The notes beneath the pieces were generated by a model. That model searched no databases, was not told the origin of the DNA, and was given only the letters and a program-made list of their open reading frames with translations. The translations under genes were made by a program, and so were the position numbers. A DNA stretch of 11,524 nucleotides, from assembly GCA_035759745.1 (NCBI GenBank), contig DASTUF010000066.1:1-11524 (forward strand), read 5' to 3'. This stretch comes from CAMLHP01 sp035759745. Its GTDB lineage: Bacteria > Gemmatimonadota > Gemmatimonadetes > Gemmatimonadales > GWC2-71-9. Below, one piece after another: positions 1-7,750 of the stretch; position 1 is the stretch's first letter; each line of letters starts with the position of its first letter.

Positions 1-290
1 CGCAGCGCCTCGGCGGCGAGCGCCTCGTTGCCGTGGGCGGTGATCATCACCAGCCCGGGCGACGAGGGCCGGATGCGGAGCGACCGGAGCAGGTCCAGGC
101 CTTCGGCATCGGGCAACTGGTGGTCCAGCAGCACGATGTCGGCATGGTCCGCCGCCTGCAGCGCCTCGTCGGCCGTGCTCACGTAGGTCACGTCGGTGAA
201 GCCGAGGCGCGAGAGCAGGGCGCCGAGGAGCCGGGCGATGTCCGGATCGTCGTCCACCACCAGCAGCTTGACCGAAGCACGTTCAGCCAC
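1..290 (-). CDS. Response regulator receiver protein, 3'-truncated by window edge
   Basis: Only the first 96 residues are present. They form a receiver (REC) domain: the acidic pocket VVDDD at residues 11-15, the phospho-acceptor Asp56 in LLDHQLPD, and the switch Thr84 in MITAHG. The conserved Lys and any output domain lie outside the window, so it may be a lone CheY-like protein or have a C-terminal effector. The start is GTG at 288-290. It is chosen because the reading frame begins its beta-1 strand eight residues later and a GGGAGG ribosome site lies nine bases upstream. The start overlaps the end of the glycosyltransferase gene by 8 bp, so the two are probably translationally coupled. It is the last gene visible in the receiver/HEAT/GT2 operon. 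The REC assignment is secure; the role (regulating the neighbouring synthase or another partner) is inference. Confidence 0.88.
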   Translation of the reverse strand, partial: MAERASVKLLVVDDDPDIARLLGALLSRLGFTDVTYVSTADEALQAADHADIVLLDHQLPDAEGLDLLRSLRIRPSSPGLVMITAHGNEALAAEAL

Positions 291-1839
291 GCGCAGTCGC
301 CTCCCGCGGGTTGAAGCCCACCCGGTGGAACTTCTCCCAGTCAGTCTTGCCACGCCACGCATCCCACAGTCCCCGCAGCCGCCAGTACACGGTGAGCTGG
401 CGGAAGCCGAGGTTCTCCATGATGGCGTAGGCAAGGAGGATGAACACGTCGCGCCGGCGGCTGAACGGAAGCAGCCCGCGCTGCAGCCGGTCCGCGAGCC
501 CGAAGCGGAAGCGCCAGGCACCCACCAGCACCGCGAATACGTTCACGAGCATGCCGGCGCCAAGCGACACGAGGAAGAAGGCCCAGGCGTAGTCGCGATT
601 GAGGAACCGGAACCCGAGGTAGTGCTCGGCCAGGAGGAAGAAGGTGATGAACAGGTAGCCGGCCAGCTCGATGACCGGGCCCCAGAGCTCGAACAGCCAG
701 AACGTGGGCAGCGCAAACCAGCCGATCCGCCCGAATCGCCGCTGGAACAGCATGGCGCGGTGGTAGAGCAGGGATTCGCGGAGGCCGCGGTACCAGCGGC
801 CCCGCTGCTTGCGCAGCGACGCCAGCGATTCCGGCACTTCGGTCCACGCCACCGGATGGGGCAGGAATGCGATGCGCTTGCGCTGCAGCTTGTCGCGCAC
901 GAAGCGGTGCAGCCGGACGATGATTTCCATGTCCTCGCACACGGTCGCGGCGCGGCGGCCCACGTACTCCTCGATGATCCTGCTGTCCACGTAGGGCGTG
1001 AGGTAACCGCCCGCGCGGATCACGGTGTCCTTCTCGAACACGGCAAACACGCCCGACAGGATCAGCACAGCGTCGATCTGGTTGAGGCCGGTCCGCCCGG
1101 TGGTGAACGAGCGGAGGTACTCCACCATCTGGAACCGGGCGAGGTCGTGCTCCGGCAGGCCCACCGCCACTACGCGGCCCTGTTCGATGGTGCAGCCGTT
1201 GGCGATGGCGACCTGGCCGCCGACCGCGGCGATGCGGGGATCCTCCTGGACCATGCGCATGAGCTCCTTGAGCGCATGCGAGTCCAGGACCGAGTCGGCG
1301 TCGAGCGACACGAAGTAGGGAGCGACGGAGGCGTTGATGCCGGCGTTGAGCGCATCGGCCTTGCCGCCGTTGGCCTTGTCGATCACGACCACGTGCATCA
1401 CGCCGGCCGGCAGCGGAACGGTCGCCTCGTAGAGCGCATGGACCGGTGCGGTCGTGATGGCCGACCTGTACGGCAGGTCGGTCCGCCGGAGCCGGAAGGC
1501 GTCCTGCAGCCGCTGCAGTGTGCTGTCGGTGGAGCCGTCGTTCACCACGATCACCTCGAAGCGAGGATAGTCGCAGTGCACCAGGTTGGTGATGGTGTCG
1601 ACGATGCTCACTTCCTCGTTGAACGCTGGCACGATCATCGTCAGCGGCTTGGTGGACTCGCTGGCGTCGATCAGGTCCAGATCCTCGACGAAATGGCCGG
1701 CGACCCGGCGGCGCACTACTCGCGCCGACAGGGCGATGAGGATGATCTGGTAGCCGTTGTAGAGCAGGAAGTAGACGAGAAAGAACGGCTGCAGCGCCAG
1801 GGCGATGATAATCAGCCACTGGACCAGGAAGTCCCTCAT
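283..1839 (-). CDS. Membrane-embedded family 2 glycosyltransferase (processive, PgaC/NodC/BcsA-like core)
   Basis: A 518-residue enzyme expected to transfer sugars from a nucleotide-sugar to a growing polysaccharide at the inner membrane. Visible signs: an N-terminal membrane segment (about 8-38), then the GT-A core with PAFNEE (71-76), VVNDGSTD (98-105), the metal/nucleotide DAD motif (180-182), the acceptor-side CEDME (301-305, general base Asp303) and QRGRW (345-349), the QxxRW signature of processive synthases. At least three hydrophobic stretches follow (about 373-408, 417-442, 464-478). There is no PilZ domain, unlike cellulose synthase BcsA. The ATG overlaps the stop of the HEAT gene (ATGA) and an AGGA lies nine bases upstream (1849-1852). 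Known for the family: beta-linked homopolymers such as PNAG, chitin oligomers, hyaluronan or cellulose. Which sugar is used here cannot be read from sequence. No deacetylase, outer-membrane porin or PgaD-like subunit is seen nearby. The catalytic family is near certain; the exopolysaccharide role is likely. Confidence 0.93.
   Translation of the reverse strand: MRDFLVQWLIIIALALQPFFLVYFLLYNGYQIILIALSARVVRRRVAGHFVEDLDLIDASESTKPLTMIVPAFNEEVSIVDTITNLVHCDYPRFEVIVVNDGSTDSTLQRLQDAFRLRRTDLPYRSAITTAPVHALYEATVPLPAGVMHVVVIDKANGGKADALNAGINASVAPYFVSLDADSVLDSHALKELMRMVQEDPRIAAVGGQVAIANGCTIEQGRVVAVGLPEHDLARFQMVEYLRSFTTGRTGLNQIDAVLILSGVFAVFEKDTVIRAGGYLTPYVDSRIIEEYVGRRAATVCEDMEIIVRLHRFVRDKLQRKRIAFLPHPVAWTEVPESLASLRKQRGRWYRGLRESLLYHRAMLFQRRFGRIGWFALPTFWLFELWGPVIELAGYLFITFFLLAEHYLGFRFLNRDYAWAFFLVSLGAGMLVNVFAVLVGAWRFRFGLADRLQRGLLPFSRRRDVFILLAYAIMENLGFRQLTVYWRLRGLWDAWRGKTDWEKFHRVGFNPREATARG
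300..305 (-). promoter_or_regulatory. Ribosome binding site GGGAGG for the truncated receiver gene
   Basis: On the minus strand GGGAGG ends nine bases before the GTG at 288-290. It lies inside the last codons of the upstream glycosyltransferase gene. It decides in favour of the GTG start, for which there is no nearby ATG alternative. Confidence 0.6.
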
Positions 1840-4800
1840 CGGATCCGGTCCTGCAGGGCCGTGACGGCGGCGCGCACCGCCGCCACCGGATCACCGGCGG
1901 CGACCCTGGCGGCCACCTGGTCGCCCACCAGGGCAAGCAGCAGCGCCGCACTGCGGCGGTGACGCTCCTCGGGCGAGGTGAGCGCGATCTCGCGCAGGTC
2001 GGCCAGGTGATTCGCGTCCATGACGGCAGCGGCGGCATCCTCAGGGGCGACGTCACCGGGCAAGTCGGTACGCTCGCCGCGCGAAATGGCGCTCACCGCG
2101 GCAGCGGCGCGAACCCGGGCGTCGGTGTCGCCCAACAGGCGAGAGAGTGCACCGCCGTCCGGCACGGTGCGAAGGAGTTGCGCCAGTTCGCGCCTGACGT
2201 CGGGTTCGGGGTCATCGGCGAGTGCGCCGAGCTGGACACCCAGGCCGGCCATGGCTGCCGCATGCGCGGCATGGAGCCGCACCGCCGGGACCGGATCGAG
2301 GATGAGCTGCTGAATGATCGGCTCGGTGCCCAGCTCGGGCCGCTGGGCCAGCAGCTGTGCGACACCGGCCCGTACATCGGGGTCGGCGCTCCGGGCCAGT
2401 GGCGGCACCAGGCTCGCCACGCCGGGATGGGTCATGTGCCGGGCCACCTGCGTCACTACTACCGCCTCGCGACCGCCGGCACCGGATCCGAGCGCGAGGT
2501 CGATGAAGGTGTCCCACTCCTGCTCCGCCTGCTCGGCGACGCTCCGCAGCACCGACGGATCGTCGTCGGTGCGCACAGTAGCGATCAGCGCCGCGAGCGC
2601 TTCCGGCGCGGGCACATCGCGAAAGAGATCGACCGCCGCGCGCCGCACCACGAGCGACGGATCGCCCAGGGTGCGGCGGGCAGTGACGAGCAGCTCCGCG
2701 GGCTCCAGCATGTCGCGCACCGCGGCCATCGCTGCCGCGCGTACGTCGGGGCTGGGGTCGCTTCGCAGTGTCTGGAGCAGGGCGCTGCGGCTCCGATCAC
2801 CCTGGAAGGCGCGGAGACCCGCCACCACCCGCTTCCGCTCCGACGGATCCAGCACGCTGCGCACGCCCTCGGAGAGCTGCTGCTGCATCTCGTCGCGCGA
2901 GAGCGATGCCAGGGCTCGCAGCTCGAGGCTATGCGACTGGCGCAGGCGGCGGCCCAGCAGGCGGTACTCGGGATCGTGACGGAGCCGCTCCTGCAGCACC
3001 TGGCGGACGTCGTCGCCGTCGGGCATCTCTCCCAGCCGACCTGCCATGCTCTCGTGTCCCAGCGCGCCCAGCGCCAGCAGCGCCGCCGCGCGCAGTGACG
3101 GCTCGCTGGCCGGGCCCGTGGCCTGGACCAGTTGCGGCTCGGTGTCGGCGAGGTCGAGAAGTCCCGCGGCCAGCGCCGCCCGTTCCCGCACGCTGGGCGA
3201 GGGGTCCTGCGCCAGCAGCGAGCGGATCTCGGGTGATCGTTCGTGATCCCGGAGGCGAATGACGGCCGTGAGCGCCGCCGCGCGCACCACGTCGGCCGGA
3301 TCAGCCAGTGCCTCGCGCACCAGCTCGTTCGCGTCGGTGCCGCCCAGCCGCCCGATGGCTGCGATAGCCCGGGCGCGCACCTCGGCCTCGGGATCGCGGG
3401 CCAGCTGCGCCAGCACGCCGCGCGCGCCCGCCACCGGCGCATCGGAGAGAGCGCGGGCGAACGCCAGTCGCTCGTCGGGCCCGGCTTCCTCCGACCGCAG
3501 TGACTCGGCCAGCGTCTCGAGCTGGTTCGGTGCCAGCACCGCGACTGCGGTGGTGATGGCGGCACGGAACTCCGGCGACGCGCCGGCGAAGGCGCGGAGC
3601 AGCGCGGGCACCTGACCGGCATCGCCCAGCCGGGCCAGCGCGCGCGCGGCGGTCAAGCGCACCCGGTCATCGCTGTCTGCGAGACACTCGGTGACGGACG
3701 GCGCGAGGGCACTCAGTCCGCTGTCGGCGATGCCTTCAGCGGCGGCGACACGCACAGCCGGCGACGGATCGGTGAGGAGCCGAGCCAGGTCCGGCGCGGC
3801 TTCGGTGCCGCGCAGCAGTCCCAGCGCGCGGGCCGCGGCGGCACGCACTCCTGCTTCCGGGTCGGTCGTGCGAGTGCGCACGTCGGGAATCACGGCGCTG
3901 GTGCCGAGGTCACCCAGCAGGCTGATCGCCTCGGTGCGGACGCTGTCGTCAGGATCGGCCAGGCCGGTCAGCGCAGCCGGCACGGCGCCGCGATGGTTGA
4001 GCACGCGCAGCGTGTCGAAGGCGGATGCGCGCACCGTGGCATCAGTGTCTTCACTGCTGGCGCGGATCAGCTCGCGCGAGAGGTCGCGGCGCCCGGTGCG
4101 GCGGACCGCTGCCACGACCGCCAGCCGCACCGCGGCGGACGGATGCAGCAGCAGTTCGGCGATGAGTTCCCGCGCGCCGGCATTGGCGAACTTCGACAGC
4201 ACCTCACGCGCCTGTTCCGGCCGGTCGCCCTCCTCGATCATGCGCACGGTTCGTCCCGGGACGCCGAGACGCTCCAGGGCCACCGCGGCGCGAATCCGCA
4301 ATTCGGGATCGGGGTCATCGAGCGCGACGAGCAACGGTGCCTCCGACTGGGGCCCTATCTGTTCCAGGGCCTCGACGCTGCGCATGCGCACCCACCAGGC
4401 GGGGTCGCCCAGCGCGCGCACCAGCCGCTCGATCACGTCGGGGTCGTCGAACTGGCCCAATGCGCCGGCGATGCGCGCCCGCACAAAGGGCGCCGGGTCG
4501 GTCAGGAGATGGTCAAGCAGGTAGGGGATCGCGCGGCGATCGCCCAGCTTGCCGAGCGCGCCGGACGCCTTCGCCCGCACCTCGTCGTCCGGGTCACCCA
4601 GCGCACGAATCAGTACCGGGAATCCCCGATGCGCCTTCACTTCACCCAGGACGCTCGCGGCCCAGGCGCGCGCGTGGTGGCGGCCACCCTCGTCCAGCAG
4701 CCCCAGCATCGGCGCCACCGCCTCCTCACCATGCCGCGCGAGGATATCGGCAATGCGGGGCGTCAGCCATACCTCCGACGAACGCAGCGCCCGCACCAGC

Positions 4801-5318
4801 GGCTCGACCGCCCGGGGGTCGGCGATGCGCGCCAGCGCGCGCAGCGCGATCTCGCGGACGTCGGCATCCTCGGCGCGAGTGGCAGCCACGGTGTCGAGCA
4901 GCGGGGTCACCGCCTTGGCGTTGCCCACCCGTCCCAGCAGTTCGGCGGCGAAGGCGCGATCCCGCCAGCGGCGGGCGTTGCGCAGCCGCTCGATGTACTT
5001 GTCCACCAGCCCCAGGCGGTCATAGGCGTCGAGCAGCCATGCCGGCCGCTCGGTGGTGGTGCGGGCCTGCTCCTCGAGGACCGCTTCCAGTGCCTCGAAG
5101 TCGCGGAGCGTGCCCAGCTGGCGGATGGCGGGATCGAGCAGCTCGCGTTCGCGGGTCGCGAGCCCCGCAACCAGGTCGCGGTACGGCCCCTTGCGCGCGG
5201 CAAGCCGGCGCTCGAGCCGGTTGAGGATGGCGGTGTAAGCCAGCCAGACGACGACCGACAGCACCAGCAGCACCGCCATGGCGAGCGCGGTGTAGAGAAT
5301 GATCCGGAGGAAGGTCAT
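1836..5318 (-). CDS. Giant membrane-anchored HEAT-repeat protein
   Basis: 1160 residues. Residues about 5-32 form one strong hydrophobic helix, directly followed by a basic stretch (NRLERRLAARKG, 33-44). By the positive-inside rule the long C-terminal part should be cytosolic. From about residue 120 to the end the protein is a nearly unbroken series of about 31-residue PBS-lyase/HEAT repeats; examples are DPDDEVR (242-248), DPAPFVR (274-280) and DPAWWVR (305-311), spaced 32 and 31. I estimate about thirty repeats. HEAT solenoids bind other proteins and carry no catalysis, so a scaffold between the receivers and the glycosyltransferase is the natural inference. The ATG overlaps the stop of the preceding receiver gene and the stop overlaps the next start (both ATGA). 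No Shine-Dalgarno precedes it, which fits translational coupling. Residues 45-115 are helical but not clearly HEAT, and I do not recognise them. No specific gene name can be given. Confidence 0.92.
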   Translation of the reverse strand: MTFLRIILYTALAMAVLLVLSVVVWLAYTAILNRLERRLAARKGPYRDLVAGLATRERELLDPAIRQLGTLRDFEALEAVLEEQARTTTERPAWLLDAYDRLGLVDKYIERLRNARRWRDRAFAAELLGRVGNAKAVTPLLDTVAATRAEDADVREIALRALARIADPRAVEPLVRALRSSEVWLTPRIADILARHGEEAVAPMLGLLDEGGRHHARAWAASVLGEVKAHRGFPVLIRALGDPDDEVRAKASGALGKLGDRRAIPYLLDHLLTDPAPFVRARIAGALGQFDDPDVIERLVRALGDPAWWVRMRSVEALEQIGPQSEAPLLVALDDPDPELRIRAAVALERLGVPGRTVRMIEEGDRPEQAREVLSKFANAGARELIAELLLHPSAAVRLAVVAAVRRTGRRDLSRELIRASSEDTDATVRASAFDTLRVLNHRGAVPAALTGLADPDDSVRTEAISLLGDLGTSAVIPDVRTRTTDPEAGVRAAAARALGLLRGTEAAPDLARLLTDPSPAVRVAAAEGIADSGLSALAPSVTECLADSDDRVRLTAARALARLGDAGQVPALLRAFAGASPEFRAAITTAVAVLAPNQLETLAESLRSEEAGPDERLAFARALSDAPVAGARGVLAQLARDPEAEVRARAIAAIGRLGGTDANELVREALADPADVVRAAALTAVIRLRDHERSPEIRSLLAQDPSPSVRERAALAAGLLDLADTEPQLVQATGPASEPSLRAAALLALGALGHESMAGRLGEMPDGDDVRQVLQERLRHDPEYRLLGRRLRQSHSLELRALASLSRDEMQQQLSEGVRSVLDPSERKRVVAGLRAFQGDRSRSALLQTLRSDPSPDVRAAAMAAVRDMLEPAELLVTARRTLGDPSLVVRRAAVDLFRDVPAPEALAALIATVRTDDDPSVLRSVAEQAEQEWDTFIDLALGSGAGGREAVVVTQVARHMTHPGVASLVPPLARSADPDVRAGVAQLLAQRPELGTEPIIQQLILDPVPAVRLHAAHAAAMAGLGVQLGALADDPEPDVRRELAQLLRTVPDGGALSRLLGDTDARVRAAAAVSAISRGERTDLPGDVAPEDAAAAVMDANHLADLREIALTSPEERHRRSAALLLALVGDQVAARVAAGDPVAAVRAAVTALQDRIR

Positions 5319-5686
5319 GGGGGTGGCGCCAGCTCGGCCGCGGTAGCCAGCAACAGCGAGACATCCACCGGCTTGGTGAGGTAGGCGGAGACTCCCACCT
5401 GGTCGGCCCAGTACCGGTCGGCGTCCTGGTCCTTCGACGTGAGCATGACGATGGGGGTCGCAGCGGTGCCGGGCTGCTGCCTGAGCCGGCGGCAGGTCTG
5501 GAACCCGTTCAGGTTCGGCATCACCACGTCGAGCAGGATCAAGTCGGGCGACTGGCGCGTGGCTACGTCGAGGCCGGCTTCGCCGTCACTGGCGAGCAGC
5601 ACTCGATAACCTGCTGCAGCCAGGCAACGGTGCAACAGTTCTCGCTCCACGACATCGTCGTCAATAACCAGGACGAGCCCGGCCAT
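5315..5686 (-). CDS. Single-domain response regulator, PilH/CheY-like
   Basis: 123 residues, a complete stand-alone receiver domain with no output domain. Acidic pocket DDD (9-11), phospho-acceptor Asp53 in LLDVVMPNLNG, switch Thr83 in MLTSKDQD, and Lys105 in YLTKPVD are all present. The run NGFQTCRRLR, followed by SKDQDADRYWADQ and then YLTKPVD, closely recalls PilH, the twitching-motility CheY of type IV pilus chemosensory systems. This resemblance is from memory of the family and is not a computed alignment. Such proteins signal by binding a partner when phosphorylated; here the obvious partner is the HEAT protein encoded immediately downstream with an ATGA overlap. A purine-rich AGGTAGGGGG lies just before the ATG. 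It sits 15 bp after the HD-GYP gene. No kinase is encoded nearby, so the phosphate donor is unknown. Domain certain; PilH-type role uncertain. Confidence 0.92.
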   Translation of the reverse strand: MAGLVLVIDDDVVERELLHRCLAAAGYRVLLASDGEAGLDVATRQSPDLILLDVVMPNLNGFQTCRRLRQQPGTAATPIVMLTSKDQDADRYWADQVGVSAYLTKPVDVSLLLATAAELAPPP

Positions 5687-5701
5687 ACCCCCTACCTGCG
5701 C

Positions 5702-6766
5702 TCAGCCCTTCGCTTCGTCGAGGAACGTGAGCGTCGGGCGGTGAAGGACAACGGTTTCCAGTGCTTGGTGCACTGCAGGATCAAGAACCGTGCCCATCAG
5801 GTCCCGCATGCGCTCCACCGCCATCGCCGGGGGCATCTTCTCCTGGTACGGCCGGCTGGTGGTCAACGCATCGTAGATTTCGACGGCGCCGATGATGCGC
5901 GCGCCAAAGGGGATGGCATCGCCGGAAAGGCGGTCGGGGTAGCCCTCACCGTCCCAGCGCTCATGATGACTGCGGACAAACTGAATGACGTTCTTGAGGT
6001 GCAACAGCGGCGCGAGAATCTGGGAGCCGACCACCACGTGCTGCTGCACGTGCTCGAACTCCTCGTCGGTGAGAGGGCCCTGCTTGTTCAGGATCTCCTC
6101 GCGGATCCCGATCTTGCCGATGTCGTGCAGCCGCCCGGCGGTTCGGACCCGCTCGATGTCCTCGTCGGTGAAGCCCATCTCGGCGGCGATGGTGGCCGCC
6201 ATGTCGGCGACCCGGGCGGAGTGGCCCCGGAGGTAGGGATCCTTGGCCTCGAGCGCATTCACCAGCGCTTCGAGGGTCGCGACCGATATCCGCTCCAGGT
6301 TGGCGCGCTCCAGCCGCACCTCGGCGGCCTTCACGGCCACTTCTTCCTTGAGCCAGCGGTTGATTTCCTGGTCCTCGAGCCGGGTGTGGCGGCGGTCGAG
6401 CGCGCGCTGCAGCGCCCGGTCCAGCACCTCGAGGTCGATCGGCTTGGTCAGGTAGTCGGTGGCGCCCCGCTGCATGCAGAGCGCCGCGGCGGTGGCGTCG
6501 TTGACCGCGGTGAGGATGAGCAGCGCAATGGCAGGCTCCAGCTGCATCACCTGGGGCACCAGGTCGATGCCGCTCGCGTCCGGCAGCATCACGTCCAGCA
6601 GCATGCCGGTGATCTTGCGCCGCTCCAATGCTTCAAGTGCTTCGGCACCGGTCGCGGCGGTGACCACTTCGTAGCCGCGTCCAGTGAGATAGCGCTTCAG
6701 TGCGCTGCGGATCGCATCTTCGTCGTCCACCACCAGGATGGCGACGGGGCCATCAGCTCGTACCAC
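5702..6766 (-). CDS. Response regulator with HD-GYP domain (c-di-GMP phosphodiesterase)
   Basis: Receiver domain, linker helix, then HD-GYP. Numbering from a TTG at 6781 (add 5 to the GTG start used here): DDE pocket 19-22, phospho-acceptor Asp63, Thr91, Lys113; charged probable coiled coil about 130-165; HD-GYP with His187, HDIGK (219-223), His244/His248, HHERWDGEGYP (272-282) and Asp304 in EIYDAL. All metal-binding and GYP residues are present, so it should hydrolyse cyclic di-GMP (to pGpG or GMP) in the cytosol under control of receiver phosphorylation. I prefer GTG at 6764-6766, because TGGAG lies five bases upstream while the TTG at 6779-6781 has no ribosome site; the choice removes only five residues. 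It leads the tight gene run ending in the glycosyltransferase, which suggests local c-di-GMP control of polysaccharide production. Activity on other cyclic dinucleotides cannot be excluded. Confidence 0.93.
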   Translation of the reverse strand: MVRADGPVAILVVDDEDAIRSALKRYLTGRGYEVVTAATGAEALEALERRKITGMLLDVMLPDASGIDLVPQVMQLEPAIALLILTAVNDATAAALCMQRGATDYLTKPIDLEVLDRALQRALDRRHTRLEDQEINRWLKEEVAVKAAEVRLERANLERISVATLEALVNALEAKDPYLRGHSARVADMAATIAAEMGFTDEDIERVRTAGRLHDIGKIGIREEILNKQGPLTDEEFEHVQQHVVVGSQILAPLLHLKNVIQFVRSHHERWDGEGYPDRLSGDAIPFGARIIGAVEIYDALTTSRPYQEKMPPAMAVERMRDLMGTVLDPAVHQALETVVLHRPTLTFLDEAKG

Positions 6767-6771
6767 GGAAG

Positions 6772-6776
6772 CTCCA
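6772..6776 (-). promoter_or_regulatory. Ribosome binding site TGGAG selecting the GTG start of the HD-GYP gene
   Basis: TGGAG on the minus strand ends five bases before GTG 6764-6766, a good spacing. The alternative upstream TTG (6779-6781) has only AT-containing, non-purine-rich sequence in front of it. Confidence 0.45.
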
Positions 6777-6832
6777 GGCAAATCGCTGGTTCAAGGTAGG
6801 GAGTCGGGCCCGCGAAGGACAGATGGCGCCAC

Positions 6833-7681
6833 TCAGCGTTCGTCGACGAACTCGACTTCGACCTTCTCCGGGATGATGGCCGCCGCCCAGGCGCGGTCGA
6901 GCAGCAACCGCACCGCCTGGCGGCCGCGCTGGCCATAGCTGACGGTCCAGTCGTTGACGTACATCCCCACGAACGTGTCGGTGCGCTCGGCGCCTATGCC
7001 GCGATTGAACCGTGCGGCATGCTCCAGCGCGGGGGCCCGGTTGGCCAGCGCGTACTCGATGCTGGCGCGGAGGTCGCGGGCCACCTGCGCCACGACCTCG
7101 GGGCCGAGGTCGCGACGGACCACGTTCCCGCCCAGCGGCAACGGCAGCCCGGTGTCGTTCATCCACCACTCGCCGAGGTCCTGCCAGAGGTGGAGCCCCT
7201 GGTCCTGAAAGGTGAGCTGGCCCTCGTGGATCAGCAGGCCCACATCCACCTCGCCCGCCGCGACCGCTTCCTCGATGGTGTCGAACGCCATCACCACCGG
7301 CTCGAAATCGGGTTGGTAGAGCTGGAGTGCCAGGTAGGCCGTGGTGAACTTCCCCGGCACAGCCACCCGCTTGCCGCGAAGTGCGGCCTGGGCATCGGCC
7401 GGCGCCGGCTCGCGCGCCACCAGCCGGGGCCCGTAGCCGTCGCCCATCGAGGAGCCGGAATCGAGGAGCGCGTAGCTGCGCCAGAGATAGGCGTACGCGT
7501 GGATCGATACCGCCGAGACCTCGAGCTCGCCATTGAGAGCCCGGCGATTGAGGGACTCGATGTCGGAGAGCTCGTGCTCGTAGCGCAGGTCTCCGGTGTC
7601 GATCAGGCCTTCCGCCAGCGCGTAGAACATGAACGCGTCGTCGGAATCGGGGCTGTGGGCTACGTGGATGGTGCGGGGCAT
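6833..7681 (-). CDS. mqnD: 1,4-dihydroxy-6-naphthoate synthase (menaquinone, futalosine pathway)
   Basis: 282 residues, the usual length. MqnD converts cyclic dehypoxanthine futalosine to 1,4-dihydroxy-6-naphthoate, the late step before prenylation in the futalosine route to menaquinone. It is cytosolic and shares the periplasmic-binding-protein fold of MqnA/MqnD. Seen here: N-terminal AHSPDSDDAFMFYAL (8-22; many family members have SPCPNDTFIF), SIHAYA (59-64), the AVPGKFTTAY loop (107-116), LLIHEGQLTF (149-158) and TGLPLPLGG (177-185). His152 in the IHEG motif matches, as I recall, the catalytic His of the Thermus enzyme. The whole order of motifs matches the Thermus protein, so MqnD rather than MqnA is favoured. 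The ATG fits the family's N-terminus but has no clear ribosome site. The other mqn genes are not in the window. It lies 66 bp upstream of the HD-GYP gene on the same strand, with no functional link evident. Confidence 0.9.
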   Translation of the reverse strand: MPRTIHVAHSPDSDDAFMFYALAEGLIDTGDLRYEHELSDIESLNRRALNGELEVSAVSIHAYAYLWRSYALLDSGSSMGDGYGPRLVAREPAPADAQAALRGKRVAVPGKFTTAYLALQLYQPDFEPVVMAFDTIEEAVAAGEVDVGLLIHEGQLTFQDQGLHLWQDLGEWWMNDTGLPLPLGGNVVRRDLGPEVVAQVARDLRASIEYALANRAPALEHAARFNRGIGAERTDTFVGMYVNDWTVSYGQRGRQAVRLLLDRAWAAAIIPEKVEVEFVDER

Positions 7682-7685
7682 GAGC

Positions 7686-7713
7686 TGAGAAATGAGAGTC
7701 GAGGGTTAGGAGC
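7686..7713. repeat. Degenerate heptanucleotide-phased purine-rich repeat
   Basis: Four seven-base steps: TGAGAAA, TGAGAGT, CGAGGGT, TAGGAGC. The GAG-like core recurs every seven bases (7686, 7693, 7700, 7707). It fills the leader of mqnD between its start codon and the hairpin. The units are degenerate and the array is short, so chance is possible. Confidence 0.35.
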
Positions 7714-7736
7714 CGGGCGCACGAGCCGTGCGCCCG
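7714..7736 (-). terminator. Perfect 9-bp GC-rich hairpin after the zinc-ribbon gene
   Basis: CGGGCGCAC - GAGCC - GTGCGCCCG forms a perfect nine-pair stem with a five-base loop. It starts 14 bases past the stop of the zinc-ribbon gene and ends 32 bases before the ATG of mqnD. There is no T-run after it on the minus strand, so it is not a textbook intrinsic terminator. It could be a Rho-independent-like terminator, an attenuator, or an mRNA-stabilising stem between two cotranscribed genes. Confidence 0.4.
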
Positions 7737-7750
7737 TCTCTGTGGGTGCT

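Noticed and set aside
196..1962. Long plus-strand open frame (588 codons) opposite the glycosyltransferase
   Set aside because: It is the antisense of a clear GT2 gene, rich in His/Arg/Val with no domain pattern; high GC leaves such frames open by chance.
341..2056. Second minus-strand frame of 571 codons overlapping GT2 and HEAT genes
   Set aside because: Arg/Pro/Ala-rich out-of-frame translation of the two real genes.
3993..5384. Plus-strand open frame of 463 codons opposite the HEAT gene, and similar ones at 1959-3098
   Set aside because: Mirror frames of the repeated, GC-rich HEAT sequence; no recognisable fold and no ribosome site.
5630..6799. Plus-strand frame of 389 codons opposite the HD-GYP regulator
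   Set aside because: The minus frame carries every HD-GYP and receiver residue; the plus frame shows none of a known family.
6767..6832. Possible promoter (TACCTT as -10) ahead of the HD-GYP gene
   Set aside because: The -10 match is weak and no acceptable -35 lies 17 bases upstream; transcription could also come from mqnD.
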